64,000 nt of DNA, taken from contig NZ_BMRM01000013.1 in the NCBI RefSeq assembly GCF_014648635.1, positions 62,001-126,000 of the forward strand. Direction: 5' to 3'. This DNA is from Streptomyces cinerochromogenes (GTDB lineage: Bacteria > Actinomycetota > Actinomycetes > Streptomycetales > Streptomycetaceae). Numbering within the stretch: the stretch's first letter is position 1; each line of letters begins with the position of its first letter. Position numbers and translations under genes: made by a program. This document shows positions 33,135-41,532 of the stretch, in pieces. A model generated the notes under the pieces. That model searched no databases. It saw only the letters and a list, made by a program, of their open reading frames with translations, and was not told where the DNA came from.

Positions 33135-34634
33135 TTGTCAGACACCGGCCCCGCCAACCCCGTGATCCCCGGCTTCCACCCCGACCCCAGCATCTGCCGG
33201 GTCGGCGGTGACTACTACCTCGCCTGTTCCAGCTTCGAGTACTTCCCCGGCGTACCCCTCTTCCACAGCCGGGACCTGGTGCACTGGACGCAGATCGGCA
33301 ACGTCCTGGACCGTCCGGGCCAGCTGCGTCTGACGGCCGACGTGCCGTCCTCCGCCGGGGTCTACGCCCCCACGCTGCGCCACCACGACGGACGCTTCTG
33401 GCTGATCGTCACCGATGTCCGGGAAGGCGGCGGCCACCTGATCGTCACCGCCACGGACCCGGCCGGCCCCTGGTCGGATCCCGTCCGGCTCCCCGATGTG
33501 CCCGGCATCGACCCCGACCTGGCGTGGGACGAGGACGGCACCTGCTGGTGCACCGTCGCCGGGGTGTCGCAGGTCCGCATCGACCCGTACACCGGGAAGA
33601 CCTACGGTCCGCTGCGCAAGACGTGGTCCGGCGCGCCCGGCGACAAGGCCCCGGAGGCGCCGCACCTGTACCGGATCGGCGACTACTGGTACCTGCTCAT
33701 CGCCGTGGGCGGCACCGAGCGCGGCCACGGCGTGGCGGTCGCCCGCGGCCGCAGGCCCGACGGCCCGTTCGAGCCCTGTCCGGCCAACCCGATCCTCACC
33801 CACCGCAGCACCGACCACCCGGTGCAGAACACCGGGCACGCCGACCTGGTCCAGGCTCCGGACGGCTCCTGGTGGATGGTGCTGCTCGGTGTACGACCGC
33901 GCGGCGGCACCCCCGGATGGCACGTGCTCGGCCGGGAGACCTTCCTCGCGCCCGTGACCTGGGTGGACGACTGGCCGGTCGTCGGCGAGGTCGCCCTGGA
34001 CCTGTCGGATCTGCCGTGGCCCCTCGTCCCGGGCCCGGAGGAGGAACGGAGGGACGACTTCGACCGGAACGCACTGCGGCCGGCGTGGATCTCCGTGCGG
34101 GACCGTCCGGCCGAGCACTGCACCACCGAGGAGCGCCCCGGATGGCTGACGCTCCGCGCGCGGGACGGCAGCCTCGACGCGCCCGGCGTCGTCTTCACCG
34201 GCCGGCGCCAGCAGCACCCGTCGTGCCGGGCGCGCACTCTGGTCGACCCCTCGGAGGGCTGCGGGGGCCTGGCCGTGCGGCTGGACGAGCGGCACCACTA
34301 CGCGGTCGAGGCGTCCGGCACGGAGGTGCGGGTCGTCGCACGCGTCGGCCCGCTTCGCACGGTCGTCGCCACGCACCCCGTTTCCGACGGGCCGGTGGTC
34401 CTCGGCCTCACCGTCACCGACCCGCCGCCTCCGCACGGGCCGTGCACGGGACCCGACGTCGTCTCCCTCGGCTACGAGCAGCCGGACGGCACCTTCACCG
34501 TGCTCGCGGCCCTCGACGGCCGTTACCTGTCGACCGAGGTGGCCGGCGGCTTCACCGGTCGCGTCATCGGCATGTACGCCGCCGCCGGCACCGTCCACTT
34601 CGACTGGTTCGACTACGAGCCCCTCACGTCATGA
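33135..34634 (+). CDS. Glycoside hydrolase family 43 (beta-xylosidase/arabinofuranosidase type)
   Basis: A 499-residue protein without a signal peptide, so probably cytoplasmic. The five-bladed propeller (about 1-310) has the catalytic base region NPVIPGFHPDPSICRVG, the pKa-modulating Asp in GIDPDLAWDEDG and the acid Glu in APEAPHLYRIG. A C-terminal beta-sandwich (about 320-495; WLTLRARDGSLDAPGVVFTGRRQQ, GGLAVRLDERHHYAVE) matches the DUF1349/XynB-C2-type module. It should release xylose or arabinose from oligosaccharides. TTG 33135 was chosen because GAAAGGA lies 9 bases upstream and the conserved domain starts at once. The GH5 gene follows after 101 bases. Confidence 0.87.
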   Translation: MSDTGPANPVIPGFHPDPSICRVGGDYYLACSSFEYFPGVPLFHSRDLVHWTQIGNVLDRPGQLRLTADVPSSAGVYAPTLRHHDGRFWLIVTDVREGGGHLIVTATDPAGPWSDPVRLPDVPGIDPDLAWDEDGTCWCTVAGVSQVRIDPYTGKTYGPLRKTWSGAPGDKAPEAPHLYRIGDYWYLLIAVGGTERGHGVAVARGRRPDGPFEPCPANPILTHRSTDHPVQNTGHADLVQAPDGSWWMVLLGVRPRGGTPGWHVLGRETFLAPVTWVDDWPVVGEVALDLSDLPWPLVPGPEEERRDDFDRNALRPAWISVRDRPAEHCTTEERPGWLTLRARDGSLDAPGVVFTGRRQQHPSCRARTLVDPSEGCGGLAVRLDERHHYAVEASGTEVRVVARVGPLRTVVATHPVSDGPVVLGLTVTDPPPPHGPCTGPDVVSLGYEQPDGTFTVLAALDGRYLSTEVAGGFTGRVIGMYAAAGTVHFDWFDYEPLTS

Positions 34635-34735
34635 CACATGACCACCGGTCCGGCCACCGATCCGAACAACGTCCCGGCCAACGTCCCGGCCACCGATCCG
34701 ACCGCCGTCCGACGACCGACCGAAAGGAACGACAG

Positions 34736-36493
34736 GTGAAGGACATACGCCACCCCTCACCGCACCGCGGGCGCGGTCCCGGGCACCTGGCCGCCCTGCT
34801 GCTGACACTGCTCGTCGTCGTGGGCCTGTCCAGCGGCACCACGATGGCCACGGCTGCCGGTAACCCGGCGCACCCGGCACGGTCGCAGCTGCGGGTTCCG
34901 GCCTCCGCCATGGACGCCGTGGCGGCCATGCAGCCCAGCTGGAACCTCGGCAACACGCTGGACGCGATCCCCGACGAGACGTCCTGGGGCAACCCGCCGG
35001 TCACCAAGGCCCTGTTCGACACCGTCCGCGCGCAGGGCTTCCGCAGCGTCCGCATCCCGGTCACCTGGACCGCCCACCAGTCCGCCACCGCCCCCTACGC
35101 CATCGACGCCACCTTCATGAGCCGTGTCAAGCAGGTGGTCGACTGGGCGCTGGCCGACGGCCTGTACGTCGTGCTCAACGTCCACCACGACTCGTGGCAG
35201 TGGATCTCGGACATGCCCACCGACCACGACACGGTCCGGGCCCGGTTCGACGCCGCCTGGACCCAGATCGCCGCCACGTTCCGGGACGAGCCGCGTGCCC
35301 TCCTCTTCGAGAGCGTCAACGAACCGCAGTTCAACAACGCCACGGACGCGCAGAAGACCCAGCTCCTCGACGAACTCAACACCTCCTTCCACACCCTCGT
35401 CCGCGGCTCGGGAGGCGGGAACACGAGCCGTCTGCTGGTCCTGCCCACGCTGGGCTGCACGCCCTCGCAGGCCCTCATGGACGACCTGTCCGCCACGATC
35501 GGCGAGCTGCACGACCCCAACCTGGTCGCCACCGTGCACTACTACGGCTGGTACCCGTTCAGCGTGAACATCGCGGGCGGCACCCGGTACGACGCGACCG
35601 CCCAGAAGGACCTGACCGACGCCTTCGCCCGCATGCACGACGTGTTCGTCGCCCGGGGCATCCCCGTCTACCTCGGCGAGTACGGCACCCTCAGCTGGCC
35701 CGACTACACCCACCCCGACCCCATCGAGCGGGGTGAGGGCCTGAAGTACCTTGAGCAGCTCGGGTACCAGGCGCGTGTCGCCGGGGTCACCACCGCCCTG
35801 TGGGACCCGTTCTCCTTCCTGAACCGCTCCACCCTCCAGTGGCGGGACCCCGCGCTGTTCGCCTGGATCAGGTCGAGCTGGACCACCCGCTCGGGCACCG
35901 CCTCCTCCGACAAGGTCTTCGTGCGGAAGTCGAGCCCGGTCACGGCCCAGACGCTCACCCTGAACCCGAACGGCACCACCTTCCGGGGCCTGTGGCAGGG
36001 CGGCACCCGGCTCGTCCCGGGACGCGACTACACGCTCTCCGACAGCCGGCTCACCCTCACCGCCGCCGCGCTGACCCGGCTGACCGGCGACCACGCCTAC
36101 GGGGTCGACACGACGCTCCAGGCCCGGTTCTCCCGGGGGCTGCCCTGGAACATCGACATCGTCACCTACGACCCTCCGGTGCTGTCGAACGCCACGGGGA
36201 CGACGGCCTCGTTCACCGTGCCCACGCAGTACCGCGGTGACGTGCTGGCGACCATGGAGGCCACGTACGCGGACGGCGGCAACGCCGGCCAGGCCGACTG
36301 GACCCCGTACCAGGAGTTCAACCGCGCGTTCTCGCCGGACTACTCGGCCGGCCGGATCAGTCTGACGCCCGACTTCCTGGGCGCGCTGCGCGACGACGCA
36401 CCCGTGACGCTGACCTTCCACTTCTGGAGCGGTGCCACCGTCACCTACCACGTCACCAAGTCCGCGGGCTCGGTCACCGGCACGACGTCCTGA
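34736..36493 (+). CDS. Secreted GH5 family cellulase/endoglucanase with a CBM_X2-like module
   Basis: A 585-residue precursor. A signal peptide (about 1-45; LAALLLTLLVVVGLSSGTTM, ending ATAAG) precedes a GH5 barrel (about 55-385): MQPSWNLGNTLDA, RSVRIPVTWTAH, acid Glu196 in FESVNEPQFN, ATVHYYGWYPFS and nucleophile Glu315 in PVYLGEYGTLS. A C-terminal beta-domain (about 390-580; VFVRKSSPVTAQTLTLNPNG, GRDYTLSDSRLTL) resembles CBM_X2-type modules. The enzyme would cut beta-glucan or related polysaccharide outside the cell and feed the GH43 enzyme. GTG 34736 follows GAAAGGA. Confidence 0.88.
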   Translation: MKDIRHPSPHRGRGPGHLAALLLTLLVVVGLSSGTTMATAAGNPAHPARSQLRVPASAMDAVAAMQPSWNLGNTLDAIPDETSWGNPPVTKALFDTVRAQGFRSVRIPVTWTAHQSATAPYAIDATFMSRVKQVVDWALADGLYVVLNVHHDSWQWISDMPTDHDTVRARFDAAWTQIAATFRDEPRALLFESVNEPQFNNATDAQKTQLLDELNTSFHTLVRGSGGGNTSRLLVLPTLGCTPSQALMDDLSATIGELHDPNLVATVHYYGWYPFSVNIAGGTRYDATAQKDLTDAFARMHDVFVARGIPVYLGEYGTLSWPDYTHPDPIERGEGLKYLEQLGYQARVAGVTTALWDPFSFLNRSTLQWRDPALFAWIRSSWTTRSGTASSDKVFVRKSSPVTAQTLTLNPNGTTFRGLWQGGTRLVPGRDYTLSDSRLTLTAAALTRLTGDHAYGVDTTLQARFSRGLPWNIDIVTYDPPVLSNATGTTASFTVPTQYRGDVLATMEATYADGGNAGQADWTPYQEFNRAFSPDYSAGRISLTPDFLGALRDDAPVTLTFHFWSGATVTYHVTKSAGSVTGTTS

Positions 36494-36564
36494 CCGATCG
36501 GCCGCTCGCCCTGGTCGCCCGCTCCCCCGGGCAACCAGGGCACACCCGTGTTCCGGCCCGGCTC

Positions 36565-36936
36565 TCACTCCTCCTTCGGCGGGGCCGTGCTCTCCCGGAC
36601 GGTCAGGGTGGCGGCGATCTCCAGCCCCCGCTGCGGCACGGGCTCGCCGCGGCCTAGCGCCAGGGCCGGCTCGGTGGCGGCCATCGCCGTCTCGGCCAGC
36701 GGCTGATGGACGGTGGTCAGGGGCGGATCCACCGAGGCGACGACCGGGACGTCGTCGTGGCCCACGACGCTCAGGTCGTGCGGGATACGCAGGCCCAGCT
36801 CGCGTGCGGCCTGGTAGACGCCGAGCGCCTGCATGTCGTTCGCGGTGAACACGGCGGTGGGACGGTCAGGGCGGGACAACAGCTCGACCGCCGCGCCGTA
36901 GCCGTGCTCCCGCCTGAGCTGGGTCTTCACCACCAT
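36565..36936 (-). pseudogene. LacI family regulator, 5'-truncated remnant
   Basis: The 124 codons match only the C-terminal third of a LacI/GalR sugar sensor: HGYGAAVELLSRPDRPTAVF, TANDMQALGVYQAARELGLR, IPHDLSVVGHDDVPVVASVD, PPLTTVHQPLAETAM and the tail VRESTAPP. The helix-turn-helix and first ligand-binding lobe are gone, and similarity stops around residue 12. The stop is intact. It sits right behind the GH43-GH5 operon, whose leader has a LacI-type operator core, so it is probably the former local repressor, now dead. Confidence 0.85.
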
Positions 36937-36974
36937 GATCCAATAGGTCCGGCGGACAAGGGAGTGTCGGATTC

Positions 36975-37391
36975 ATGGGCGGATTGATCGGGGCGGGTGT
37001 TCCGCTGCTGCTCGGGACGGTGTTCATGGCTGTCGGCCTCGGCCTCCGGCGTCGCACACGGAGGCTGCGGCAGCAGGGGGCGAAGGCCCGGGGGACGGTC
37101 GTCCGGTTTCACACCCGGCGCGACGTCGACTCCCACAGCACGATGTACAGCCCGGTGGTCCAGTGGGTGACCGGCGACGGCCGGACCGTGGAGGCCGTGT
37201 CACCGATCGCCAGGAACACGGTCGGTGATCTCCGTGCGGGCGCTGCGGTGACGGTCTTCTACGATCCGGACAACCCGAAGCGGATGCTCGTCGACGGGCA
37301 CGACGGCGCCGCGCTGGCCGTCGTCTTCTGCGTCGTCGGGACCGTGGGCCTGGCGGCCGGCCTCCTGGTCGTCGGCTTCCTGGTCGCTTGA
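36975..37391 (+). CDS. DUF3592 membrane protein
   Basis: A 138-residue protein with an N-terminal membrane helix (GGLIGAGVPLLLGTVFMAVGLGL), a DUF3592 soluble middle (GAKARGTVVRFHTR, MYSPVVQWVTGDGRTVEAVSP, GAAVTVFYDPDNPKRMLVD) and a C-terminal helix (AVVFCVVGTVGLAAGLLVVGFLV). The function of the family is unknown. ATG 36975 follows AAGGGAG. It begins 38 bases from the truncation point of the LacI remnant. Confidence 0.88.
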   Translation: MGGLIGAGVPLLLGTVFMAVGLGLRRRTRRLRQQGAKARGTVVRFHTRRDVDSHSTMYSPVVQWVTGDGRTVEAVSPIARNTVGDLRAGAAVTVFYDPDNPKRMLVDGHDGAALAVVFCVVGTVGLAAGLLVVGFLVA

Positions 37392-37481
37392 CGGGCCCAC
37401 GGCAGCACACCGGGGGCCCCGCGGCGGCACACCGGGGCTGCTCGGCGTCCCCGCTCCACGCCACCCGCTCGCGCCCGGGCG

Positions 37482-37703
37482 TCAGGAACCGCCGGGTTCC
37501 CGCTCGTGCAGGGTGATCGCCCCGGAGGGGCAGACACCGGCGGCCATCCGTACGGCCGCGCGCTGGGCGGCGGGCGGTTCTGGGTTCAGCAGGAGCACCC
37601 GACCGTCCTCGGCATCCTGGTCGAAGACCTCCGGCGCGGTCAGTGCGCACATCCCGGCGCCGATGCAGCGTTCCCGGTCGGCGTGCAGGCGCGTCGTCGT
37701 CAT
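37482..37703 (-). CDS. 3Fe-4S ferredoxin
   Basis: A 73-residue single-cluster ferredoxin with Cys13 and Cys19 in RCIGAGMCAL and Cys58 in GVCPSGAI. The second Cys of the usual CxxCxxC is replaced (CIGAGMC), which gives a [3Fe-4S] cluster as in SoyB-type partners of actinobacterial P450s. It should pass electrons to the cytochrome encoded just upstream; its ATG overlaps the P450 stop by four bases (ATGA). Confidence 0.92.
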   Translation of the reverse strand: MTTTRLHADRERCIGAGMCALTAPEVFDQDAEDGRVLLLNPEPPAAQRAAVRMAAGVCPSGAITLHEREPGGS

Positions 37704-38899
37704 GACGTCTCCTTGTCCCAGGTGACCGGGAGGCTCTTGACCCCGAAGATGTCCGCCGTCTCCGGGCGCAGGACGACCTCCTCAGCCGGTACGGCCAGAC
37801 GCAGCGTGGGGAAGCGGTCGACCAGTGCGCGGAACGCGACCCGCATCTCGATGCGGGCCAGTTGCTGCCCCAGACACTGGTGGATGCCGTGGCTGAAGGC
37901 GAGGTGCCCCTCGTACGGCCTGCGGAGGTCGAGCACGTGGGGGTCGGTGAAGCGCTCGGGGTCGCGGTTGGCGGTGTGGTACGACAGGACCACCGTCGTG
38001 CCGGCCTCGATGGTCCGGCCGCCCAGCTCGACGTCCTCCAGTGCCGTCCTCCAGAACGTCTTGGCGACGCTCAGATACCGCAGCAACTCCTCCACGGCCT
38101 GGTCGGTGAGCGCGGGATCGGCGCGCAGCGCGGCCAGTTGTGCCGGGTTCTGCAGCAGTGCGAAGGTGCCGAGGGAGAGCATGTTCGCGGTGGTGTCGAA
38201 TCCGGCCGACAGCAGGAGCAGGCTGATCCCCTTCAGCTCCTCGTCGGTCAGGTCGCTGCCGGTGAGTTCGCTGAGCACGTCGTCGGTGGGGTTCGCGCGC
38301 TTGGCGGCCACCAGCCCCGCGAGGTACTCCTGGGTCGCGGTGTAGGCCGCTATCAGTTCCTCGTCGCTCGCCTCCCCGCCCATGAACGTGTCGATCTGCT
38401 CCTGGAAGGAGCCCCGGTCCTCGTACGGCACCCCCAGCAGTTCGCAGATCACGACCGTGGGGATGGGCTTGGCGAACGCGGTCACCAGGTCGGTCGGCGG
38501 CCCGGCCTTCTCCATGGCGTCCAGGCAGTCGGCGGTGACCTGCTCGATGCGTTCGGTGAGCAGTCGCATCCGCCGTACGGTGAACTTGCCCACCAGCGGC
38601 TTCCGGTAGCGGCTGTGCTGCGGTTCGTCCATGAGGAGGAACTCGCCGGGCGGCGCCGGCGGGATCTCGAAGTCGACCACGTTCATGAGCTCCTTGCGGG
38701 AGCTGAACCGCGGGTCGGCCAGCACCGACCTGACCATGTCGTATCCGGTGATCATCCAGCCGGGTTTGCCGCCGGGGTGGGTGTAGCGGCTGATGGGTCC
38801 GTGCCGGCGGGCGTCGAGCAGCTCCGCCGGCGGGTCGAAGGGACAGCCGGGACGACGCTGCGCCGGCAGCGGCGTGACGGTGTGGAGGGACTCGCTCAT
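37700..38899 (-). CDS. Cytochrome P450 monooxygenase
   Basis: A 399-residue soluble P450. I-helix LLLSAGFDTTANML (the AGxDT oxygen-activation motif), E-x-x-R in AVEELLRYL, and heme-binding loop LAFSHGIHQCLGQQLAR with the ligand Cys near residue 343. The sequence is of the bacterial class I type (CYP105/107-like), typically involved in secondary metabolite or xenobiotic hydroxylation. The substrate is unknown and no biosynthetic gene cluster adjoins. Redox partner: the coupled ferredoxin gene. Confidence 0.92.
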   Translation of the reverse strand: MSESLHTVTPLPAQRRPGCPFDPPAELLDARRHGPISRYTHPGGKPGWMITGYDMVRSVLADPRFSSRKELMNVVDFEIPPAPPGEFLLMDEPQHSRYRKPLVGKFTVRRMRLLTERIEQVTADCLDAMEKAGPPTDLVTAFAKPIPTVVICELLGVPYEDRGSFQEQIDTFMGGEASDEELIAAYTATQEYLAGLVAAKRANPTDDVLSELTGSDLTDEELKGISLLLLSAGFDTTANMLSLGTFALLQNPAQLAALRADPALTDQAVEELLRYLSVAKTFWRTALEDVELGGRTIEAGTTVVLSYHTANRDPERFTDPHVLDLRRPYEGHLAFSHGIHQCLGQQLARIEMRVAFRALVDRFPTLRLAVPAEEVVLRPETADIFGVKSLPVTWDKETS

Positions 38900-39217
38900 G
38901 ACCGTTCCTCATCTCACGATATGACGTTCGGGACGCTTGAAAGCTACGTTGCATTTACAAGTCCGTCAATCAACTTGAACACGTTATCCCAGCTCACACG
39001 CGGAAAACTGATGCAATGACACTGACGTTGAATGCAACGCCGCGTTGCAATGAATGGCCCCTGAACGCAATGCCGGAGGGCGCGTGCCCCCTCCTGCGAG
39101 GAAGCGGACCGAAGGACCGGTGAGGTCGCGGCCTCGTCGGCCGGGTCGGCGCCGCTGTACCCGGCCGGGTCGGCGCCGCTGTGCCCTTGGGGGAGCCGTG
39201 CTCCAGGGCCCGCACGC
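38900..39217 (-). promoter_or_regulatory. AT-rich P450 promoter with a TGCAACG palindrome and a 24-bp duplication
   Basis: The 60-150 bases upstream of the P450 start are markedly AT-rich. Inverted repeat TGCAACG (39033-39039) with CGTTGCA (39043-39049) has a 3-base centre, and single GTTGCAT and ATGCAAT half-sites occur near 38948 and 39010. Further out, a 24-base unit is duplicated head to tail at 39139-39162 and 39163-39186 with one mismatch. Confidence 0.6.
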
Positions 39218-40477
39218 TCAACCCACCGGCTCGGGAGTGCTTTCAGCGGGCAGTGTGCGCATGGTTCTGAGCGGCGACAGGACGTTGGGGAGGGCGCTCA
39301 GCGTCATACCGGCTGCGCCCATCCACAACGTGGGCGCTGCGCCGAACACGGAGCCCGACGCCCCGCCCAGGACGCCTCCCAGAGGAATGCCGCCCCAGGA
39401 CACGAACCGGGCTGTGGCGCTGACGCGGCCGAGGAGCCGGTCCGGCGTGAGGGCCTGCTGCAGGCTTGATTGGGCCACGACCCGCACCACTCCCCCCAGA
39501 GACAGCGTCGCGAGCCCGATCGCGGCAACGCACACGCTCCAGCCCGGTCGGGCCAGCGGCATCAGGACGGTCCCCGGGCAGGTGACCAGGGGGGCGAGCC
39601 AGATCACCGGACCGTACCCGACGCGTTTGGTGGCCCTGGTCGCCGACAGCGCGCCCAGCAGAGCACCGCAGCCCATCCCCGACAGAACGAGACCCACGCC
39701 GAAGGAACCGATTCCCAGCTCCCGTTCCAGGTGGACCAGCAGCATGGTCTGGTAGACGACGAGGGAGAGGTTGAACAGCGAGTCCCCCAGCATCATGGCC
39801 CGTAGAGCGGGTCGTTGGAGAACATACGCCAGCCCTTCCTTGATCTCTCGGCCCAGATGGGGACGTTCACTCGACTCGGGCTTCTGCTCGCGTCTGCCGA
39901 TGGTGCTCGCCAGCAGCCCTGACATGGCCATCCCCGCCGCACTCACCAGCAGTGTCGCGGGCGCACCGAGCAGGCCGACCATCGGCCCGGCGATCGACGG
40001 TCCGCTGATGCTGGTCACCGAGCGCATCGCCGAGAGCTTCGCGTTCGCTTCGACGAGGCTGACGCGTCCCACCAGGTGGGGCAGATAGCTGACGTAGGCG
40101 ACGTCGAAGAAGACGGTCAGGACACCATGGACCAGGGCGACCGCATAGAGCCACCAGATCGTCAGGGAGCCGGCCCACCACGCGACCGGTACCGTCAGCA
40201 GGACCAGCGAGCGTGCGGCGTCGGTGCTGATCATCACGGATCGCTTCCGCATACGGTCGACCCACGCGCCGGCCGGTAACCCGACCAGGAGTGAGCCTGC
40301 CGTGGTCATCGCTGTCAGCAACCCGACCTGAAGGTTGCCGGCGTGCAGGGCCACGATCGCGACCAAGGGCAGGGCGAGGAAGAGGACGCGATCGCCCAAC
40401 TGCCCCAGGGCGGTGGCGGCGAAGAGACGTCCGAAGTCGGGATCACGCAGAAGCCCGAGTCGGGAGGGTGTCGGCAT
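39218..40477 (-). CDS. MFS transporter (MFS_3-type drug efflux)
   Basis: A 419-residue protein with 12 predicted membrane helices. The N-terminal RDPDFGRLFAATALGQLGDRVLFLALPLVAI and motif A GLPAGAWVDRMRKRSVMI are characteristic of the actinobacterial macrolide/tetracenomycin-type exporters. It lies 9 bases after the GntR gene stop on the same strand, so it is probably autoregulated efflux with the GntR ligand as cargo. The substrate is unknown. Confidence 0.88.
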   Translation of the reverse strand: MPTPSRLGLLRDPDFGRLFAATALGQLGDRVLFLALPLVAIVALHAGNLQVGLLTAMTTAGSLLVGLPAGAWVDRMRKRSVMISTDAARSLVLLTVPVAWWAGSLTIWWLYAVALVHGVLTVFFDVAYVSYLPHLVGRVSLVEANAKLSAMRSVTSISGPSIAGPMVGLLGAPATLLVSAAGMAMSGLLASTIGRREQKPESSERPHLGREIKEGLAYVLQRPALRAMMLGDSLFNLSLVVYQTMLLVHLERELGIGSFGVGLVLSGMGCGALLGALSATRATKRVGYGPVIWLAPLVTCPGTVLMPLARPGWSVCVAAIGLATLSLGGVVRVVAQSSLQQALTPDRLLGRVSATARFVSWGGIPLGGVLGGASGSVFGAAPTLWMGAAGMTLSALPNVLSPLRTMRTLPAESTPEPVG

Positions 40478-40486
40478 CCGGCTCTC

Positions 40487-41284
40487 CTACGGGTGTTCGC
40501 GCCGTCGCGGTGCCGACTGCCGTGGCTGGGGAAGCTCGGCAGCGAACTCGTACACCACTTCCCGGCGCGCGTCAGGGATGACGATGTCGGCGGTTTCGAC
40601 GGGCCGTCCGTCCGTGTCGTAGATGGTCCGCTCGATCTGCAGCACGAGGTCGCCGGCACTGATCCCCAACAGGTTCGCCTGCGTCCGCGTGGCCCTGGCC
40701 GGGCGAGGCACCTCGACCACCGTGTCGATGAGCACGCCGATGGAGCGCATGCGTTCGGGCACCCCCTTCCCCGCCAAAGGGCCCGTCTCGGGCAGCACGA
40801 TCGGCGTTCCGTCCGTGAGGGCCATCGGTTCCCACGACTCGGAGAGCTGGACGGGCTGACCGTCGGCGAGGAACTCGTAGTGGGTACGGACGCAGAGGTC
40901 CCCCGGGCGGACGGCGAGCCGCTCGGCGATCGCCTCGGGGGCGGGGACGCGCACCTGGCTGTACGCGTCCCAGGCGTCGGCCCTGCCCCGCTCCCTCAGG
41001 CCGGCGCCGTACGGGGATCCGCCCCGGCGTTCACGGTGGCGCGAGCGGACCAGTCGCAGGCGCTCGCGCGGTGTGCGGACGTAGGTGCCCGAGCCGACGC
41101 GGCCTTCGAGAAGGCCGTCGATGATCAGACGGTCCATGGCTCTCTGGACGACGTTGCGCCCGACGCCGTACTCCTCCGCGAGCCGCACCCGGGACGGCAG
41201 CCGCTCCCCGACCTCCCACTCCCCCGCCAGGATTCGCGTGCGGAGCATGTCGGCCACGGCAAGGTACGGCGCTTCTCTGGGCAC
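40487..41284 (-). CDS. GntR family regulator (HutC type, UTRA domain)
   Basis: A 265-residue protein with an N-terminal winged helix (about 5-70; YLAVADMLRTRILAGEW, RLAEEYGVGRNVVQRAMDRL, SGTYV) and a C-terminal UTRA effector domain (about 90-250; VRTHYEFLADGQPVQLSESWEP, LIDTVVEVPRPARATRTQA, VLQIERTIYDTDGRPVETAD). It forms an operon with the downstream MFS exporter and is divergent from an S9 peptidase gene. A palindrome lies 79 bases upstream of its start. Confidence 0.9.
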   Translation of the reverse strand: MPREAPYLAVADMLRTRILAGEWEVGERLPSRVRLAEEYGVGRNVVQRAMDRLIIDGLLEGRVGSGTYVRTPRERLRLVRSRHRERRGGSPYGAGLRERGRADAWDAYSQVRVPAPEAIAERLAVRPGDLCVRTHYEFLADGQPVQLSESWEPMALTDGTPIVLPETGPLAGKGVPERMRSIGVLIDTVVEVPRPARATRTQANLLGISAGDLVLQIERTIYDTDGRPVETADIVIPDARREVVYEFAAELPQPRQSAPRRREHP

Positions 41285-41362
41285 GGCTGAAACTCCGGTT
41301 GTTCCGTCGCGGAGCAGCGGGTGATCCGGGCTGCGTCGGCAATCTACTGAACGCTCCGAAAG

Positions 41363-41374
41363 CTACTGGAGTAG
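41363..41374. promoter_or_regulatory. Putative GntR operator
   Basis: CTACT-GG-AGTAG is an inverted repeat with 5-base arms; a second CTACT half-site precedes it at about 41344-41348. It sits in the AT-richer divergent gap between the GntR gene and the S9 peptidase gene. The size and symmetry match HutC-type sites; the assignment is inferred. Confidence 0.5.
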
Positions 41375-41532
41375 AAATACGCTCGGCGTCCGGAGTCCCC
41401 GGGGATCAGCGCGACCGGTTCGGCGCGCGGTTCCCTCGGACTCCCGCCACGGTCGGGTACGAGGCGATGCGTCAGGTCCCCTTCCCTCGGGGCCCGTGAG
41501 TCGGCTGTCCCAGACAGGAGGCGGCAGGCAGG

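Noticed and set aside
33524..34735. In-frame extension of the GH5 cellulase upstream into the GH43 gene
   Set aside because: The signal peptide and GAAAGGA ribosome binding site put the start at GTG 34736. The upstream part is a shadow frame of GH43.
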